This document shows, one piece after another, positions 1 to 12,367 of a stretch of 64,000 nucleotides of DNA; within the stretch, counting starts at the first letter, position 1, and the number at the start of each line of letters is the position of its first letter. Made by a program: the position numbers and the translations under genes. The DNA is from Brachypodium distachyon. Taxonomy: Eukaryota; Streptophyta; Magnoliopsida; Poales; Poaceae. The stretch is from contig NC_016131.3 of NCBI RefSeq assembly GCF_000005505.3, positions 13,289,501-13,353,500 on the forward strand, written 5' to 3'. The notes beneath the pieces were generated by a model. That model was not told the DNA's origin. It searched no databases and worked only from the letters and a program-made list of their open reading frames with translations.

Positions 1-32
1 CCAACCGGCCGGGCGTCATAAAGCCTCTACTG

Positions 33-3000
33 TTGCCAAAAGGGGAAAAACACTTTGCCCTTTCGCCTCCATCCACTTTCGCATCTCGTATCCCACCACC
101 GGGAAGGGGAAGGAGGTCCAAACCTCGAAGAAGGCTGCGACAAGCAAGACCGAGGCGGCAATCAAAGTGGCTGCCGCCAAGGACCAGAAGCGGCGGGAGA
201 TGCGCGCCACAGTCGCCTTCTTCCGCCCCGGCTACAACGGCGAAGCGCCGGGGAAGCTCCGGCACGCCGTCACCTCCAATTTCAATCAGCACGGGGAGAC
301 GCAAATCTTCCCGGCGGGCGTCGAGCACCAGGACAACGATTTCCGGGTGTTCGCGCGCTTCCTCCTCTGCGGCATGGTGCCGCCCTTCTCTCTGTTCCTC
401 CACGCACTGATGGAGTCTTATCAGTTGCGGGTGGCGTAGCTCCACCCCACCTCGTTGTTCCTCCTCGCCACCTTCCAGTTCTTCTGCGAGGCGTTCGTGG
501 GGGTGATGCCGTCGGTGGGGCTCTTCCGCCACTACTTCTACCCACGGATCGACAACGCGAAGGCGATGTCGTCAGGGGTGGTCTTCCGCGCCCGCGACCA
601 GATGAAGTCCGAGTTTCATCGTCCGGTCGGGGAAGAAGATTGAAAAAGAGTGGCGGGGCGACTCGTGGTGGGTCCGGGTGGAGGACCCCCAGGAGTTCAT
701 CCAGTCACCGACAGAGTTGCCGGTACCCCAGAACGGCTGGCAGGACAGGTACCCCCGCGACGCCGACCTCCTCCCCATCGTGGAGAAGATCAAGGCGCTG
801 CGGCTAGCGGGGCTCACCGATGTCGACGTGGCGCGCACCTTCGTCCATCGGCGCATAGCCCCGCTGCAGCTACGCTCCCGGCCCGCGTGGATGTACACGG
901 GTTCCGGGGACAGGACACGCCTCCAGGCGGACGGCATGGATTTGGAGTCCCTCAGGACATGGGTGAGGGGGATCTCCGGCGAGATCTTCCAATCAACGGA
1001 GTTCCCGCCGGGGTTTCCGCTCTCCACGCCAGCGTCAGGGCGCTCAGCGACATCGTCGGCGCCTTCCCGCCCTGCAACGAGTGGGGGCTGATGGACGACA
1101 CGCCCACCCGGGTCCCGGACGCTCCCCCGCAAGCATCCCGCGGGAAGCAGGTGCTCGAGCGCGGGAAGCAGGTGCTCGAGGAGAGCGAGGGCGGGTCCGA
1201 CCCAGCTGGCCCTCCCTCGGGTCACTGGATGACGAGGCAGGCCAGGTGGCCCCGTCCCCGGAAGTCGTCGCCGTGGAGGACGATGACGAAGAAAGCAGCG
1301 ACAGCGCGCCCTGGATCGTGAGAAGATCGAGGGCGTTCGCAGCGGCTGCAGCCATCTCCTCAACGGCGACGTCCGCCCCGGAAGCGGCCACCAACCTGAC
1401 GGCGGCGGCCGTTTCTTGGGCGCCCATCGATACCTTGACGGCATCCGCGGCAACAGGGGCTGCGGGTGCCTCGGCGGCTGCCCCTGCCTTGGCGGCGGCC
1501 GCCCACACCGCGGCGGGAACCGGTCCTGGGGTGCCCGCTGGTACGCCGGCAGCGCCAGCGCCTGCGGGGGTCACCGGCGCCCCGGCAACGGCCTTCGCCC
1601 CGGTAGCGGGGGCCTCCGTGAGTTTGGCTCCCGGCGCCGCGGCGGCATCGCCGTCAACACCCGGAGCTCTCCGGGTTACGACAACTCCGTGGGCGCCCAC
1701 GGCGCCGCCCGCTCGTGGGGTCTTCCAGGGCTTCGCGCTCCGGCGCAACCCCCCGAAGTCCTCATCGCCGGCGGGCGCCAGCAAGAGGACACGCACCGAC
1801 GCTGGCGCCGCCACCGACCCCGCTGCCGCAGGGGTCCGCAGCGGCGCGGGCGTGTCCCTCGGCGACTCAGCCCCAACGGAGACAGGGCCGGCCCCGAGTA
1901 TGTCCTTGTTGATTCTCTGCAACTGCAATTTCTGTTAGCTAGGCTCATGAACATACCTTCTCTTTCTGCAGTGAGCGGCAGCTCGCCCGCGGCAAGCCTC
2001 TTGGACGCTCCCGCAGGCGCAGGCGAGGTAGGGAGGCTGCCCCGGCAAGCCCGACGGCCGCAGGCATAGGTGCGCCCCTGCCAGGAACGGGCGCACCCGT
2101 GGTCGACCCCGACTCGGTCGTCGAGGCCGCGGGGGCGGAGGTGGAGGCGGAACCGGCTCTCACGTCCGACCCCGTTGCGACATACACAGCGGCAGCAGAG
2201 GATACCGCCGCCGCCGGGACGGCTCCTGGCGACGCGCCCGAAGCCGCGGACATGGTCGGCACGGGCTCACCTGTCGTCCAACAGGAGGCAACCCCCGCCG
2301 GAGGCAGGGAGCCTTCTCATATCCCGGGGTCCCTGAGCGCAGGCGCGGGGGAAGTTGCCGGGGAAGGACGGCAAAACTCCCGGGAGCAAGTTGGTGACCC
2401 CGCACCTAGCCCAACTTCGGCAGCAGGGGCTTCATCATCCTCGGAGGCTCTCCCCGGGACCGACCTCGGCACCCTCGTCGGGGTCGCTTGGAACCCCCTT
2501 ACCTAGGATCCGTGCGTCTTTGAGCGGGGGCACCGGTTCCTGGACGCCGTCCGGGACCAGCAATTTGCCTTCGTCACCTCCTACAACGAGGTGAGGGAGC
2601 GCCACACCACCGCCAAGAATCAACTCGGCGAGGTGCGGGAGGCCGTGGAGAGAGAGCGGCGCGAACTCTCCCGGCTGCGCGAGGAGGCGCGCCTCGCCGA
2701 AAAGGAGGCGTGGCTGGCCCGGCAAGCCCTGGAGGCCGCTCGGGAGCCGGTAGTCCCGGAGACCGAGCTCCGTCGGCAACTGGAGGTCCAGCGTGTGGAG
2801 CTCCAAGGAAGGCTCGACACGATGGCGGCAACTCTCAAAACGGCCCGGAAGGAGCATGCCGAGGTGCTCGCGACGGCCCAGACGCGGCTAGACGAGAAGA
2901 GCGAGCTGATCGCCAATTACCGAATCAAAATCCAAGGCCTCCGCGTCCTGCTGGAGGTGCAGGTCAAGGCTGCCGAGGATGCGGCGAGAGCGGCGGTTCG

Positions 3001-3567
3001 GCACGAAGCCGAGCTCAACTCCGCCAAAGACAGAGCGGCCGGGCTTGAGGACGAGTTGGCCGTCGTTCGGGAAGAGCTCGCCAAGGCCGGCGTGGACAAC
3101 GCAACCAAGGCCACAGAGCTTGCGAGGCGGGAGGGCCGCGTCAGTAAGGCCATGAAGGCCGCGCAAGATGCACGACTCCATCACGGCACGCTGATCGGGC
3201 AGCGGCAGCTCGAGACGGAGAAGCTGACGAAGATCGCCCGGTCGCTGCGCGACCTGCTGCCCAAGTTCGAGCTGCAGGCAGCGGAGGTGGACGGCACGGA
3301 CGGCACGACGCCAGGGACGCCAGGTATGGCGCCAACGAAGTCGCCAACTGCGCTCGGGAGGTTGCCGGGACAATCCTCCCGCGGATTCATCTCCGGGACC
3401 CGGAGTTCCCCTTCGAGTCCCTGCTGGACGCTTGGTCCGACAGCGAGGACGAGCCCACGCACACCCAAGCAGTGCACGAGTTCGTCGACGAGGTCATCGA
3501 GCGGATGCAGATGAAGCCGGAGCCTGATCTCCCCGCCGACCCCCTGGCCGAAGTCGGCGACAACTAG
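33..3567 (+). pseudogene. Antisense ORF of element A: putative gypsy-type transposon domain plus coiled coil
   Basis: This reading runs opposite to gag-pol of its element. Its start (MPKGEK) and the segments IFPAGVEHQDNDFRVFARFL, PPFSLFLHALMESYQL and GVMPSVGLFRHYFYPRIDN resemble the family annotated in plants as putative gypsy-type transposon protein (Pfam Transposase_28, from memory). The middle (about 1100-1900) is Ala/Pro/Ser-rich with an acidic patch (EDDDEESSDSA). The last part (2591-3300) is a long Glu/Arg-rich coiled coil, followed by an acidic end near 3560. A GT-AG intron of 74 bp (1898-1971) is shared with element C. Stops (438, 641, 2066, 2505) and frameshifts break this copy. The function of such antisense ORFs is unknown. 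Confidence 0.75.
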
Positions 3568-5494
3568 TTGCCGCAGCCCCCAGCCGTGCGCGTTGCTTCC
3601 ACTGTACTTTCTTTTGTTTGCTTCCCCTGCAAGTATGGCGCTTAGCGCCGTTTGAACAATCATGTTCCGATTAGTCCATGTAATCATTCAACACTCAGTT
3701 ACTCAAGCTCTTAAAACTGCTTAATTTTTGTCCCTTATCCCCGAGGCTGCCTCGCGGGGTGGTTCCCTTAGCCTTTGCGTGTTACGCCTTGTGTTGCCGG
3801 GGACTCGCACGCCCCACCCTTGACCAGACTAGGGACCCGGGACGGACCCGTGGTGCCGACCTAGGGCCAAGCGGTTGGCGGCGAGCCACTCCGCTTGTGG
3901 GGTAACTACTCCAAGCCGTGTCCTCCCGGGACGGACCCGGGAGCCACACGGGGAGCGCACTCCCCCCGGAAGCATCCTCCTCACACCCCGGCCACGCGCA
4001 GGTTCTGGGACCACACTCGGCAAAGCAGTGTTAATTCTTAGTTGAGTAAACTTTTCGACAAGTTCGTTGTTCCTGATGCTGTCTAGCGGGGTGGCCCCTT
4101 TTAGCCTTTGCGTATTTTGCCTTGTGTTGTGGGGGACTCGCGCGCGCCTCACCCTTGACCAGACCAGGGACCCGGGACGGACCCATGGTGCCTACCTGGG
4201 GCCAAGCGGTAGCAGGGAGCCACTCCACTTGCGGGGTAACTACTCCAAGCCGTGCCCCTCCGGGACGGACCCGCGAAGCCACACGGGGAGCGCACTCCCC
4301 CCGCAAGCATCCCTTTGAACACTCCGGCTATGCGCGGGATCTAGGGCCGCATCCAGGGAGACAGTGCTCAGTTTCGTTCAGCTCTTAGTAAATTCAGTGT
4401 TCATGTTCAGACACTTAGCTTTTCCGTTCGGCCCAATGCTTCGTGACGCTCGGCGGTAGAGTGCAGCTGGGGCACCGCCTTGGTAGGGACCCTCCCAGGG
4501 TACCTGTTCAAGGGAAACAATTTCTGAGGGATGCGGCAGGAGCGCAGGGGCAAGATCGCCGCCAGCGGCAACCGCCGACGACGATGCTACCACCACGCCC
4601 ATGCGGCAACCCTCGCCTTTACGGACAGACCCTGGCCTTCAGGGAGGAACCCTGGCTTAGGAGGACTCCGCCCCGGGAGAGGCCGCAAGACGGCTATAAC
4701 GTCCTCGCCGCCAGCTGCGCCCCACCCTGAACGGTGGGCACGGGTGGCGAGGAAGTTATAGCCTCCCAGCGACAGCCCCCGCAACTGGGGGAACCTGGTT
4801 TTTTCTGGGGAACTCGTCCCAAGGGGTGTGACAGCCCTTGTTGCCCGGGAGCAAAACTGCTCGAGGGCTACGGCAGGGACGCGGTGATGGGCCGGAACGG
4901 GCGACGAGCGCCGGCACCAGTGCCATCACAACGTCCTCGCAACGACCCGCGCCCGAAAAGGCTCTCTCAAAGGGAATGCGGCCGGGTCTCTATGATAGTG
5001 CATCCGTCAGCACAAGGCACGGAGGGCATGCACTACCATAAAGTCTCCGCGGCAGCCCCTGCCCCTTGCGGAGGTGTCCTATGGAGGGGGGCGACAAGGG
5101 CACTGTGGCAATGCACCCCATCAGCGCCGGACGCTGATGGGATGCACCACCACAGTGCCTCTGCGGCGACCCTCGCCCAGGAGCCGCCCCCTTGAGGAAG
5201 CGCGGCAGGGGCACAACGGCAGTGCACCCGTCGGCGCAGGACACCGATGGCATGCACTACCATCGTGCCTCTGTGGCATCCCTCGGGGCGGGCTCGATGG
5301 GGTGATGCAGCAGGGGCGCGATGGCAGCGCACCCGCCCGCGCTAGCCGCCGGCGGGAAGCCCCACCTCCGCGCCTCCGTGGCACCACCCGCCTTAACGGC
5401 CCCGAACCCAGCTTCGCTCTGAGCCGTTCCATGGTTGGGGCGCACCTTTTATAGGCGCGGGAGGGGGGTTTGCCACCGCGCGTGACGGACCCGC
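3568..5494 (-). repeat. Repeat-rich 3' non-coding region of element A
   Basis: No gene. It contains a duplicated segment of about 330 bp: 3745-4000 and 4085-4320 both carry the signatures CTTGACCAGAC, GGGACCCGGGACGGACCC, GGGGTAACTACTCCAAGCCGTG and CACACGGGGAGCGCACTCCCC. Around 4980-5340 lie several units of about 110 bp built on GTGCATCC…ATCAGCG…GACGG…TGCACTACCAT, matching the array at 22560-22960 in element C. Long overlapping ORFs on both strands here are by-products of high GC. Confidence 0.7.
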
Positions 5495-8400
5495 TGTAAC
5501 AGCCCAAGAGCAACTTTTACATTTAAGCCCCTGTGTGGACCTGTTTGTAATTTATTTTTGTTGCATAACATGTTACATTTGCATCCATGCCATGCCATGT
5601 CTACTTATTTGTGTCACATGAGTTTTAAACTTGCATCTCAAATTGTGGTTTGAATGCTTGTCGTGTAATTTGGCTAGAAGATTCAAATATGAATCACCCT
5701 CCTTTGAGTTTGAATTCTTTTCCCTCTATTTTTTCAAATGAGACTCAAATGGGTATGTTTCAACCTTTAACTCATTTGAATATTTTTACAAATACTACTA
5801 ACATATTTGATCTCTCCTACTTCTCAGCTATTCAAAAAGGTGTTTGAAATTTGAATCCAAAAACTATTCGCAAAAACAGATAAAGGAAAGGGAGAAGAAA
5901 ACCTTACCTGCTCACTTGGCCCGAGTCGGCCCAGCCGCCTCGGCCCGCCTTCCCCCCGCGCGCGTCGCAAGGCCCCGCTCGGCCCCACCGCCAGCGCACC
6001 GCCCAGCTTCCCGTTTTCCCGCGACGAAAGCGTAAACTCCAAAAGTGCGCGTTCTCTCACAAGCCTTCTTCTTCCTCTGCTTTTTCTCCGTCCCGACCGG
6101 TGAGCCCCCCGGCCACGTCCTCTTCAACAGCGACAGCCGCGCCTCCCCCCTCGCCTACATAAGCCGCGCCGCACCTCCTGCTACCCGCACCGTCTCTAGG
6201 AAACCCTAGTTAGGGTTTTCCCCCTTCCCTTCTGCACAGCGCCGTCGCCTGCTCCTTCGGCCGTCGACGCCACCGCGTCGCGCCGCCGTCTCCGGCCAAA
6301 CGGTGACGCCCCGACCGCGTCACAAGCTGAGCCTCGTCGTCATCTACGCGCCCGTGCAAGAAATTGGACGGAGAGCCCCTACATCGACGCCTAGGACATC
6401 TTCCCCAATTCCGGCCGCCGCTCGTCTCCGGCCAAATTCCGGCGAAGCCATCGCCTCTTCCCTCGTCAGCTTCCTCCTGAAGATCCGGGGTGAGATTCTC
6501 TTCCTCTTGCCTCTTTCCGCGCCGATTTTCATGCACCGTGGCGTCGTAGCGCCGCCCGCATGCTCCGGCTTGTCGCCGGCAAACCTCTGCTCGTCGTCGC
6601 ACCGTCGTTTAGCAAAGGACCATGTGATGGCCTTCGTGCCACCTAGGCTAGTTGTTTCCGCGCGCTTCCGTTTTTCCGAGTTAGAGTGTCCCTCCGCCGC
6701 TAGCTTGGTCGCCGGCGTCCATGCTCGCCGTGGCCGCCGCGCGTGCTCACAGGCCGCCCGCTTGGGCTGGGTTAAGTTGGTTTGCACCCTGTAGCTAGTA
6801 AGATCCGTTCCACCGCCCGCCTGGCTAGCTCCCTCGTCCGTTCGCTCGGTCAGCGCGACCCGCGTTCGAATCCCCATGGCCGCAGGGGTAAAACCCCCAA
6901 AATTTTGTGCTTGAAACCCGCCACTGACAGGTGGGCCCCTTGGACCCACCTGTCAGTCGCCTAGTGCACCGATGCGCCCGATGGACTGAGTCCATGCGCC
7001 GGTTCCGAGTGGATTTCTTTTTTGGTTTTGTTTAATTGCATAAATGAAGTTAATCTTGTTTAAATCCTAGGAGATGCATGCTATATCCAATTTGGGCAAT
7101 CCATATATGTTTTGGAATCAAAAAAATGCAAGGAATTTAACTGTGCAATTAGGATTACATTTTGAGGTTTCAAATTTCAAATCTGATCCAGATTTGAACT
7201 TCAAACGTATGAACTTGTTTAGTCTCTAGTTTAAAATTGGTAACTCTTCTGTGGATAATGTAAACATCAAAGTTGATCCCTGTAACTAGTAGAACACAGT
7301 AGCATACTTGGTTAGGCCATTTGTGTATTTTAGAGCTGCTGTTTACCATGATCTAATCATCTAATGGTTAACTTTGTTGCTAAATAAAACCTTTTCATTT
7401 GCATATGGTCGCATCATGTTGTCACATGCCATCTCATGTTGTATTGTGCATTGCACCTATGAAGTGTTACTTACTCGCATATTGTATGATTTGGATCTTT
7501 ATGATAGCGACTCCGTCTTACTCCGTCGACGATCTGGGCTCCTACACTTCTTCGGATCCCCTCTCTCGGTGCCCAGCGACCGAGGATCCAGGCAAGCAGC
7601 CATTCCTTAAACATGTTGTTCGTACCAATGCCTCTCTCTCATTCTTGCGTTAAGTTACGTTCTTAGTTCTTGTCACAATGCCTCTAGGATTGCATAGCTT
7701 TAGTCAGCTCTACTCAAATGCCTGTTGTCTTGTTCCTTGTCCTAATACCATGTCACATCTTGTTTTGCTCTAGTTGGTCATTAGAAGTCTTGCTTAGATT
7801 GCTCATCTAGTGTCCTTACTTGGGGTTATACAACTGCTACATCCACCTGCTACTTTTCTGTATTTAATTGCAATTATTAAACTGTGACCTGTTATTACCT
7901 GCACAAGGCAACGATGGGAGGCCGTGCTAACGCATTGGTGTTTTGTTACATTGGCGCCGACCTAAGGACTGAGTTCTCGTTTTCGCCGACCCAAGAAACT
8001 TCGCGCTAACCGCTCGTGGGAGAATATATGGGTTCCCCCTCGGCTTAGTACTCATTTCATAGCTCTTCCAGGGGCCACATAGTTCGGGCATTTCATTTGG
8101 CATATCGCATGGACACTGGTGTTGTGTTTGGAGACTTGTTGTTACTTTGCATGCATATAGGACTGCGGCACTAGTCTGGAGTGGTCATTCTGCGGACACT
8201 GAACCACTACCAGCTGTCCATGCAACTCTTGAGTCCGTACGACGCTTCGGCCGGGCTCTCGTTTCGGATTAGACTCAGTTGGGTTGGTCCCCTGGATTAG
8301 TTTTGGGGCTTGGAAACGTCGTGTCGCTCAATCCTGTCGGCACATGCTTTTGCGTGTGTTCCATGCTAGTGGCATCAAGGGTTGGATGAACATGTACGGG

Positions 8401-9272
8401 TAAATTGGCACACCCGGCAGGGATAAATCTTTCGGAAAGCCGTGTCCGCGGTTATGGACGACTTGGTTGGTCATTACTTGATCATAGAGAACTCATACCA
8501 TTTAATTAACTTAATCCCTGAAAACTTGAGTAGTAACTAGCCTGAATCATGGATATGCTTAAAACTGCTTAAGTGTGAGTGCCTTTGGATCATTTCCTCA
8601 CAAGGGGTTGAGGGGGTGATAAGAGGTTGTGTTCTGTTTGGTGTTAGTTGATAGAAGATCACCTCACTTGGTAGACGCTCCTTATCTTCTATCTAGACGA
8701 TGTCATTACTATGTCTCTCCAGATACATATCGCTGCTACATAACCCACCTTTTACCCATCCTTGAGACTTGTTGCATATCTAGTTCAGATCTCCCGTAAG
8801 TCTTGCGAGTACTTTGTACTCAGTTGCTTTGCAACGTTGTTTTCCCGAGAGTTTCCGGAGGAACAGGTGAGTGGTTACTTCGTGGAGTTCGACGACTACA
8901 GCTTCGACGTTTAGCCAGAAGATTCCAGAGCAGGGTTCTGAGAACTTGTGGCGGCTCTCCTTTTCAGTTTCAGCCTCTTAGGCAATATTTGTAACTTGTC
9001 CGTACTCGGGCATAATTTGTTTCCGCTGGTGTAATGATGATTGTGGACATGTGTCCGTGATTTGTAATAACTTGGTATTTAGCTCCATGTATGAGCTTGA
9101 CTTCATTCTGGTGTCTTAGAGTGATGTAATGATATCATTGTTGTTCTAACCTGCGATGAACACCTTGCGTGTATGTTGTGAAGTGTTCGTCGTAGGGAGG
9201 CACTGGGACTTGATTTCTGCGCAAGTTAGCATTTGGGGCTAGATTGCATAAATTCAGTCTCGGGGTCTCACA
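5495..9272 (+). mobile_element. Solo-LTR-like insertion (3778 bp) within element A
   Basis: The segment starts TGTAACAGCCCAAGAG and ends GGGGTCTCACA. It sits exactly where element A breaks relative to C: A sequence stops at CCCGC (5490-5494) and resumes at CCCGT (9273-9277), a likely 5-bp target duplication with one C-to-T change. It contains no pol-like reading frame. AT-rich stretches alternate with a GC-rich block holding AAACCCTAGTTAGGGTTTT (about 6200) and several short ORFs that resemble nothing recognised. A long LTR left alone after LTR-LTR recombination is the simplest reading. A non-autonomous element without coding capacity is the alternative. Orientation is tentative. Confidence 0.65.
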
Positions 9273-9679
9273 CCCGTGCAGCACCGTGGCGCCCTTCCCT
9301 CGAACGCGGCGCAGTTTCCACCGCCATGTTTACCAGGCAACCGTGGCACACGTGGCGGCAACCTGTCAACTCAGAAGCCTCGGAGTGCGGTGAGCCCCTT
9401 GTGTTGCGGTCCTCCCGCACCACAAGGCACCGGTGTATGGTGCGACCCGTGGGCAGCTCACGAGCACCACAGTGTACAAGATTCCACCCTTTCCTGCAGG
9501 TTAGACTCTTACCAGGCCCGAGGTGCTGCAAAAAAATTCGAAACTTACGAAAATAGAAGAAAATAAGTAACACCGACAAACCCCTCCTGCCTCCCAGCCC
9601 CCGGGCACAAAGGGGCCGATGCCAAACTTGGATGTGAGCACTTCCTTTCCCAGGCACAGCGACTGCGCGGTGCAAGCTA

Positions 9680-9875
9680 CGGGAAGCCCGGCAACTGTAC
9701 GTCTAGTGATGCACGTTGCGGGAAGCCCGCCAACGGCGTGTCCAGTGATGCACGTTGCGGGAAGCCCCGCCAACAGCGTGTCCAGTGATGCACGTTGGGG
9801 GAAGCCCCGCCAACGGCGTGTCCAGTGATGCACGTTGCGGGAAGCCCGCCAACGGCATGACCCGTGCCGGAACGA
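9680..9875 (-). repeat. About 39-bp tandem repeats in the 3' region of element A
   Basis: About five copies of a 39-40 bp unit with the core GTGATGCACGTTGCGGGAAG. They are the reverse complement of the 12-unit array in element C (21641-22105). The copy number differs between the two elements. The array lies between integrase and the antisense ORF, the hypervariable 3' zone of Tat elements. Confidence 0.85.
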
Positions 9876-10077
9876 TCCGGCAACGGGTTTACGTTTCGAG
9901 GCCACAGCAGCCCCTGCTCACAACCAAGTATGGAAAGACACCTTTGTGCACTTAAAGCAGGAGACAAAAGAGAGAAAAACACGTGAACGAACAAGGCAAA
10001 TCCAAAGCTCAGGGGCAAAACACTTATCTTTATTCACGATTAACTAGCAGTTTACACACGGGGGCTGCCCGATTACA

Positions 10078-11599
10078 CTAGTTCGAGAGGTATGCATCGG
10101 AGGCATCACCTGAGGGTCGGGCTCCGCCGCTTCCCGGGTAGAACTTGTGCAAGTGCTCAATATTCCAGCTATTGGGCACCGGCAAGCCGTCTTCGGTTTC
10201 CAGGCGGACAGCCCCCAGCCTGGTCACCTGCACTACCCGGAAGGGGCCCTCCCATCTCGGAGTCAACGTGCTCCCGGCCTTCGTTCCTTATATCCGGCGC
10301 AGGACAAGGTCTCCGTTCTCGAGCCCCCGGGGACGGACTCGCCTGTCGTGATAACGACGGAGTCCCTACTGGTAGCACGCGGCTCGCACAGCAGCCCGGC
10401 ATCGAAGCTCTTCGATGAAGTTTAGATAGTCGACCCTTTGCTCGTGTTGGCTGGTGTCGCCGTACGCGCGTACTCGGGGAGATCCGTACTTGAGCTCGAG
10501 GGGCAGCACCGCTTCTACCCCGTAGACAAGGGCGAAAGGAGTTTCGCCCGTTGCCCGACTAGGTGTGATCCGGATGGACCACAGCACGGGCTGGAGTTCT
10601 TCGATCCAGTGCTTCCCGTGGCCTTTGAGCTTGTCAAAGGTTCTCGTCTTGAGCCCCTGCAGCACCTCTGCGTTGGCTCGCTCCGCCTGTCCGTTACTCC
10701 TCGGGTGAGCAATGGACGCGAAGCGCAACTTAGTGCCCATGTCTTCGCAGTAGGCTTGAAACGCCGCGCTCGTGAATTGCGTGGCGTTGTCGGTGATGAT
10801 GCTGTTAGGAACACCAACCGGCACACAATGCCCTTGAAGAACTTGATGGCCGCCTGGGCGGTCACCTTCCGCACTGGGTCCACCTCCACCCATTTGGAGA
10901 ACTTGTCGATGGCAACGAACAAATATTCGTAACCGCCAACCGCCCTTGGTAGCTTGCCGACGATGTCCAGCCCCCAGACTGCGAACGGCCATGAGGACGG
11001 GATGACATGCAGGGCCTGCGCCGGTTGGTTACTCTTCTTTGCGTGGAACTGGCAAGCCTCGCACGTCTTCACAAGTCGCTCCGCATCGGCCAGGGCCGTG
11101 GGCCAGTAGAAGCCATGCCGGAACGCCTTGCCAGCTAGAGCCCGGGAGGCCACATGGTGTGAACATGTGCCTCGATGTATGTCTTTCAACAGTGCGCACC
11201 CTTTTTCCTGCGGCACGCAGATGAGTTTGACACCGTTCGCACGCCTGCGGTAGATGTTACCATCTACAATAGTGTACATCTTGGCTTGCCGCGCTACACG
11301 CTCCGCGGCGACATGATCCTCCGGGAGAGCCTCCCTTTCAAATAGCGGGCGATTTCTTCCGCCCAGGGGGGAATCGCCCTGCCAACGCATGCCGCCATAT
11401 CAGCGGCATGGACCCCCGCAGCTGTAGGGGTTCCTTCGGTTGCCGGAGGGGCGTCCCCGGCAGCCGGCTGGGGGGCGACTGAAGGAGCCACTTGCTTCTG
11501 GCAGAACACCCCTACCGGAGGCTTCCGGCGCTCTGCTGCCATCTTGGCCAGCTCGTCAGCAGCGAAGTTATCCTTCCGCTTGACGTGCTCGAAGCGCAA
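10078..11599 (-). pseudogene. Integrase region of element A
   Basis: Minus-strand frames carry the RNase H-integrase linker (11294-11599), the HHCC zinc-binding segment (HRGTCSHH…CEACQFH) and the catalytic core: Asp in GLDIVGKLP, a second Asp in ITDNATQF, and Glu in NGQAERANAEVL. A C-terminal strand-rich segment (GPFRVVQVTRLGAVRLE) ends near 10078. Integrase inserts the cDNA copy into the host chromosome. The reading is split by a frameshift between about 10800 and 10990, so no single frame is complete. The NATQF segment aligns with NGTQF of element C. Confidence 0.8.
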
Positions 11600-12217
11600 A
11601 CCTTTGAACTTTCGTTCCAGCTAGCGGACCTCCTCCACGTACGGCGCCATTTGAGGGCACTCGTAGTCCTTGTTCACCTGGTTGATCACGAGCTGGGAAT
11701 CGCCGCGAACGACCAGGCGCTTAATGTCGAGGGCGACCGCTGCCCGCAACCCGGCAAGCAGGCCCTCGTACTCCGCCGTGTTGTTGGTGGAGTTAGCAAA
11801 GTCGAGTTGAACGCGCTGGCATGACGCGCGCGGCGACGATGGCTTCAGCCGAGGTTCGCACGGGGGGCAGCCGGTTCCCTGAACGGCTGCTTCCCGCCCT
11901 GGCCCCGGACGCCTCCGGATGTGCAGGGTGCGAACCCCTAGGGGTTGCCCGTGACGCGGCGTGCTCCTGGTGCCGATGCCGTGGGGCGTCCTCGGGCCAC
12001 AACTCGACCCGTTGGCTGGCCCGGGCGACGCCGTGCGTGCTGGGCTGACTGCCCCCGGCACTGGGGGCAGCCGGTCCCCTTGGCCGATTGTCGGTCGACG
12101 GTCTAGGAGGCGGCGGAGGCAGCTACGTTTGCTGCACCCTCGAGGGCTCGGGGTTCTCTTGAGCCCCCGACTCGGGTCGCTCGTCGTGCAACCGCGTGTG
12201 TGCCGCTGGGGCCTCAC
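11600..12217 (-). pseudogene. gag start fused to RNase H by internal deletion (element A)
   Basis: The minus-strand reading begins like the element C leader/gag start (…RTPSPRGCSKRSC…, compare C at 15368-15760). Near 11820 it jumps straight into the archaeal-type RNase H ([20 protein letters not shown], then [15 protein letters not shown]). In C these segments are about 3.9 kb apart (about 15765 and 19685). The zinc knuckle, protease and reverse transcriptase are therefore deleted in this copy. The fused frame stays open for 198 codons, but this is most likely the product of a deletion and not a selected fusion protein. Confidence 0.8.
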
Positions 12218-12346
12218 GCGGGTCTATGCGTGAGCCACCAGCCCGCTTGGGGGCAATGGTGACTAGACTCGTCGGCGAAGAAGAGCGAAGCCGACGCTGA
12301 TGGAAACTTCTACTGCCGGCGATCTCCGGCGTTGTCCACTCCCGTG

Positions 12347-12367
12347 CCCCCTACCTGGCGCGCCCGA
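12347..12367 (-). promoter_or_regulatory. Primer-binding site of element A
   Basis: Directly after the LTR end, the minus strand reads TCGGGCGCGCCAGGTAGGGG. The same site follows LTR1 of element C with G-to-A changes (GCACGCCAAGTAGGGG). Position and conservation support a reverse-transcription primer site. The matching tRNA was not identified here. Confidence 0.7.

Noticed and set aside
572..1928. Large minus-strand ORFs (about 290 codons) in the GC-rich 5' part of the window
   Set aside because: They are shadows of the antisense-ORF coding strand of element A. They are rich in Ala/Pro/Arg and not conserved in element C.
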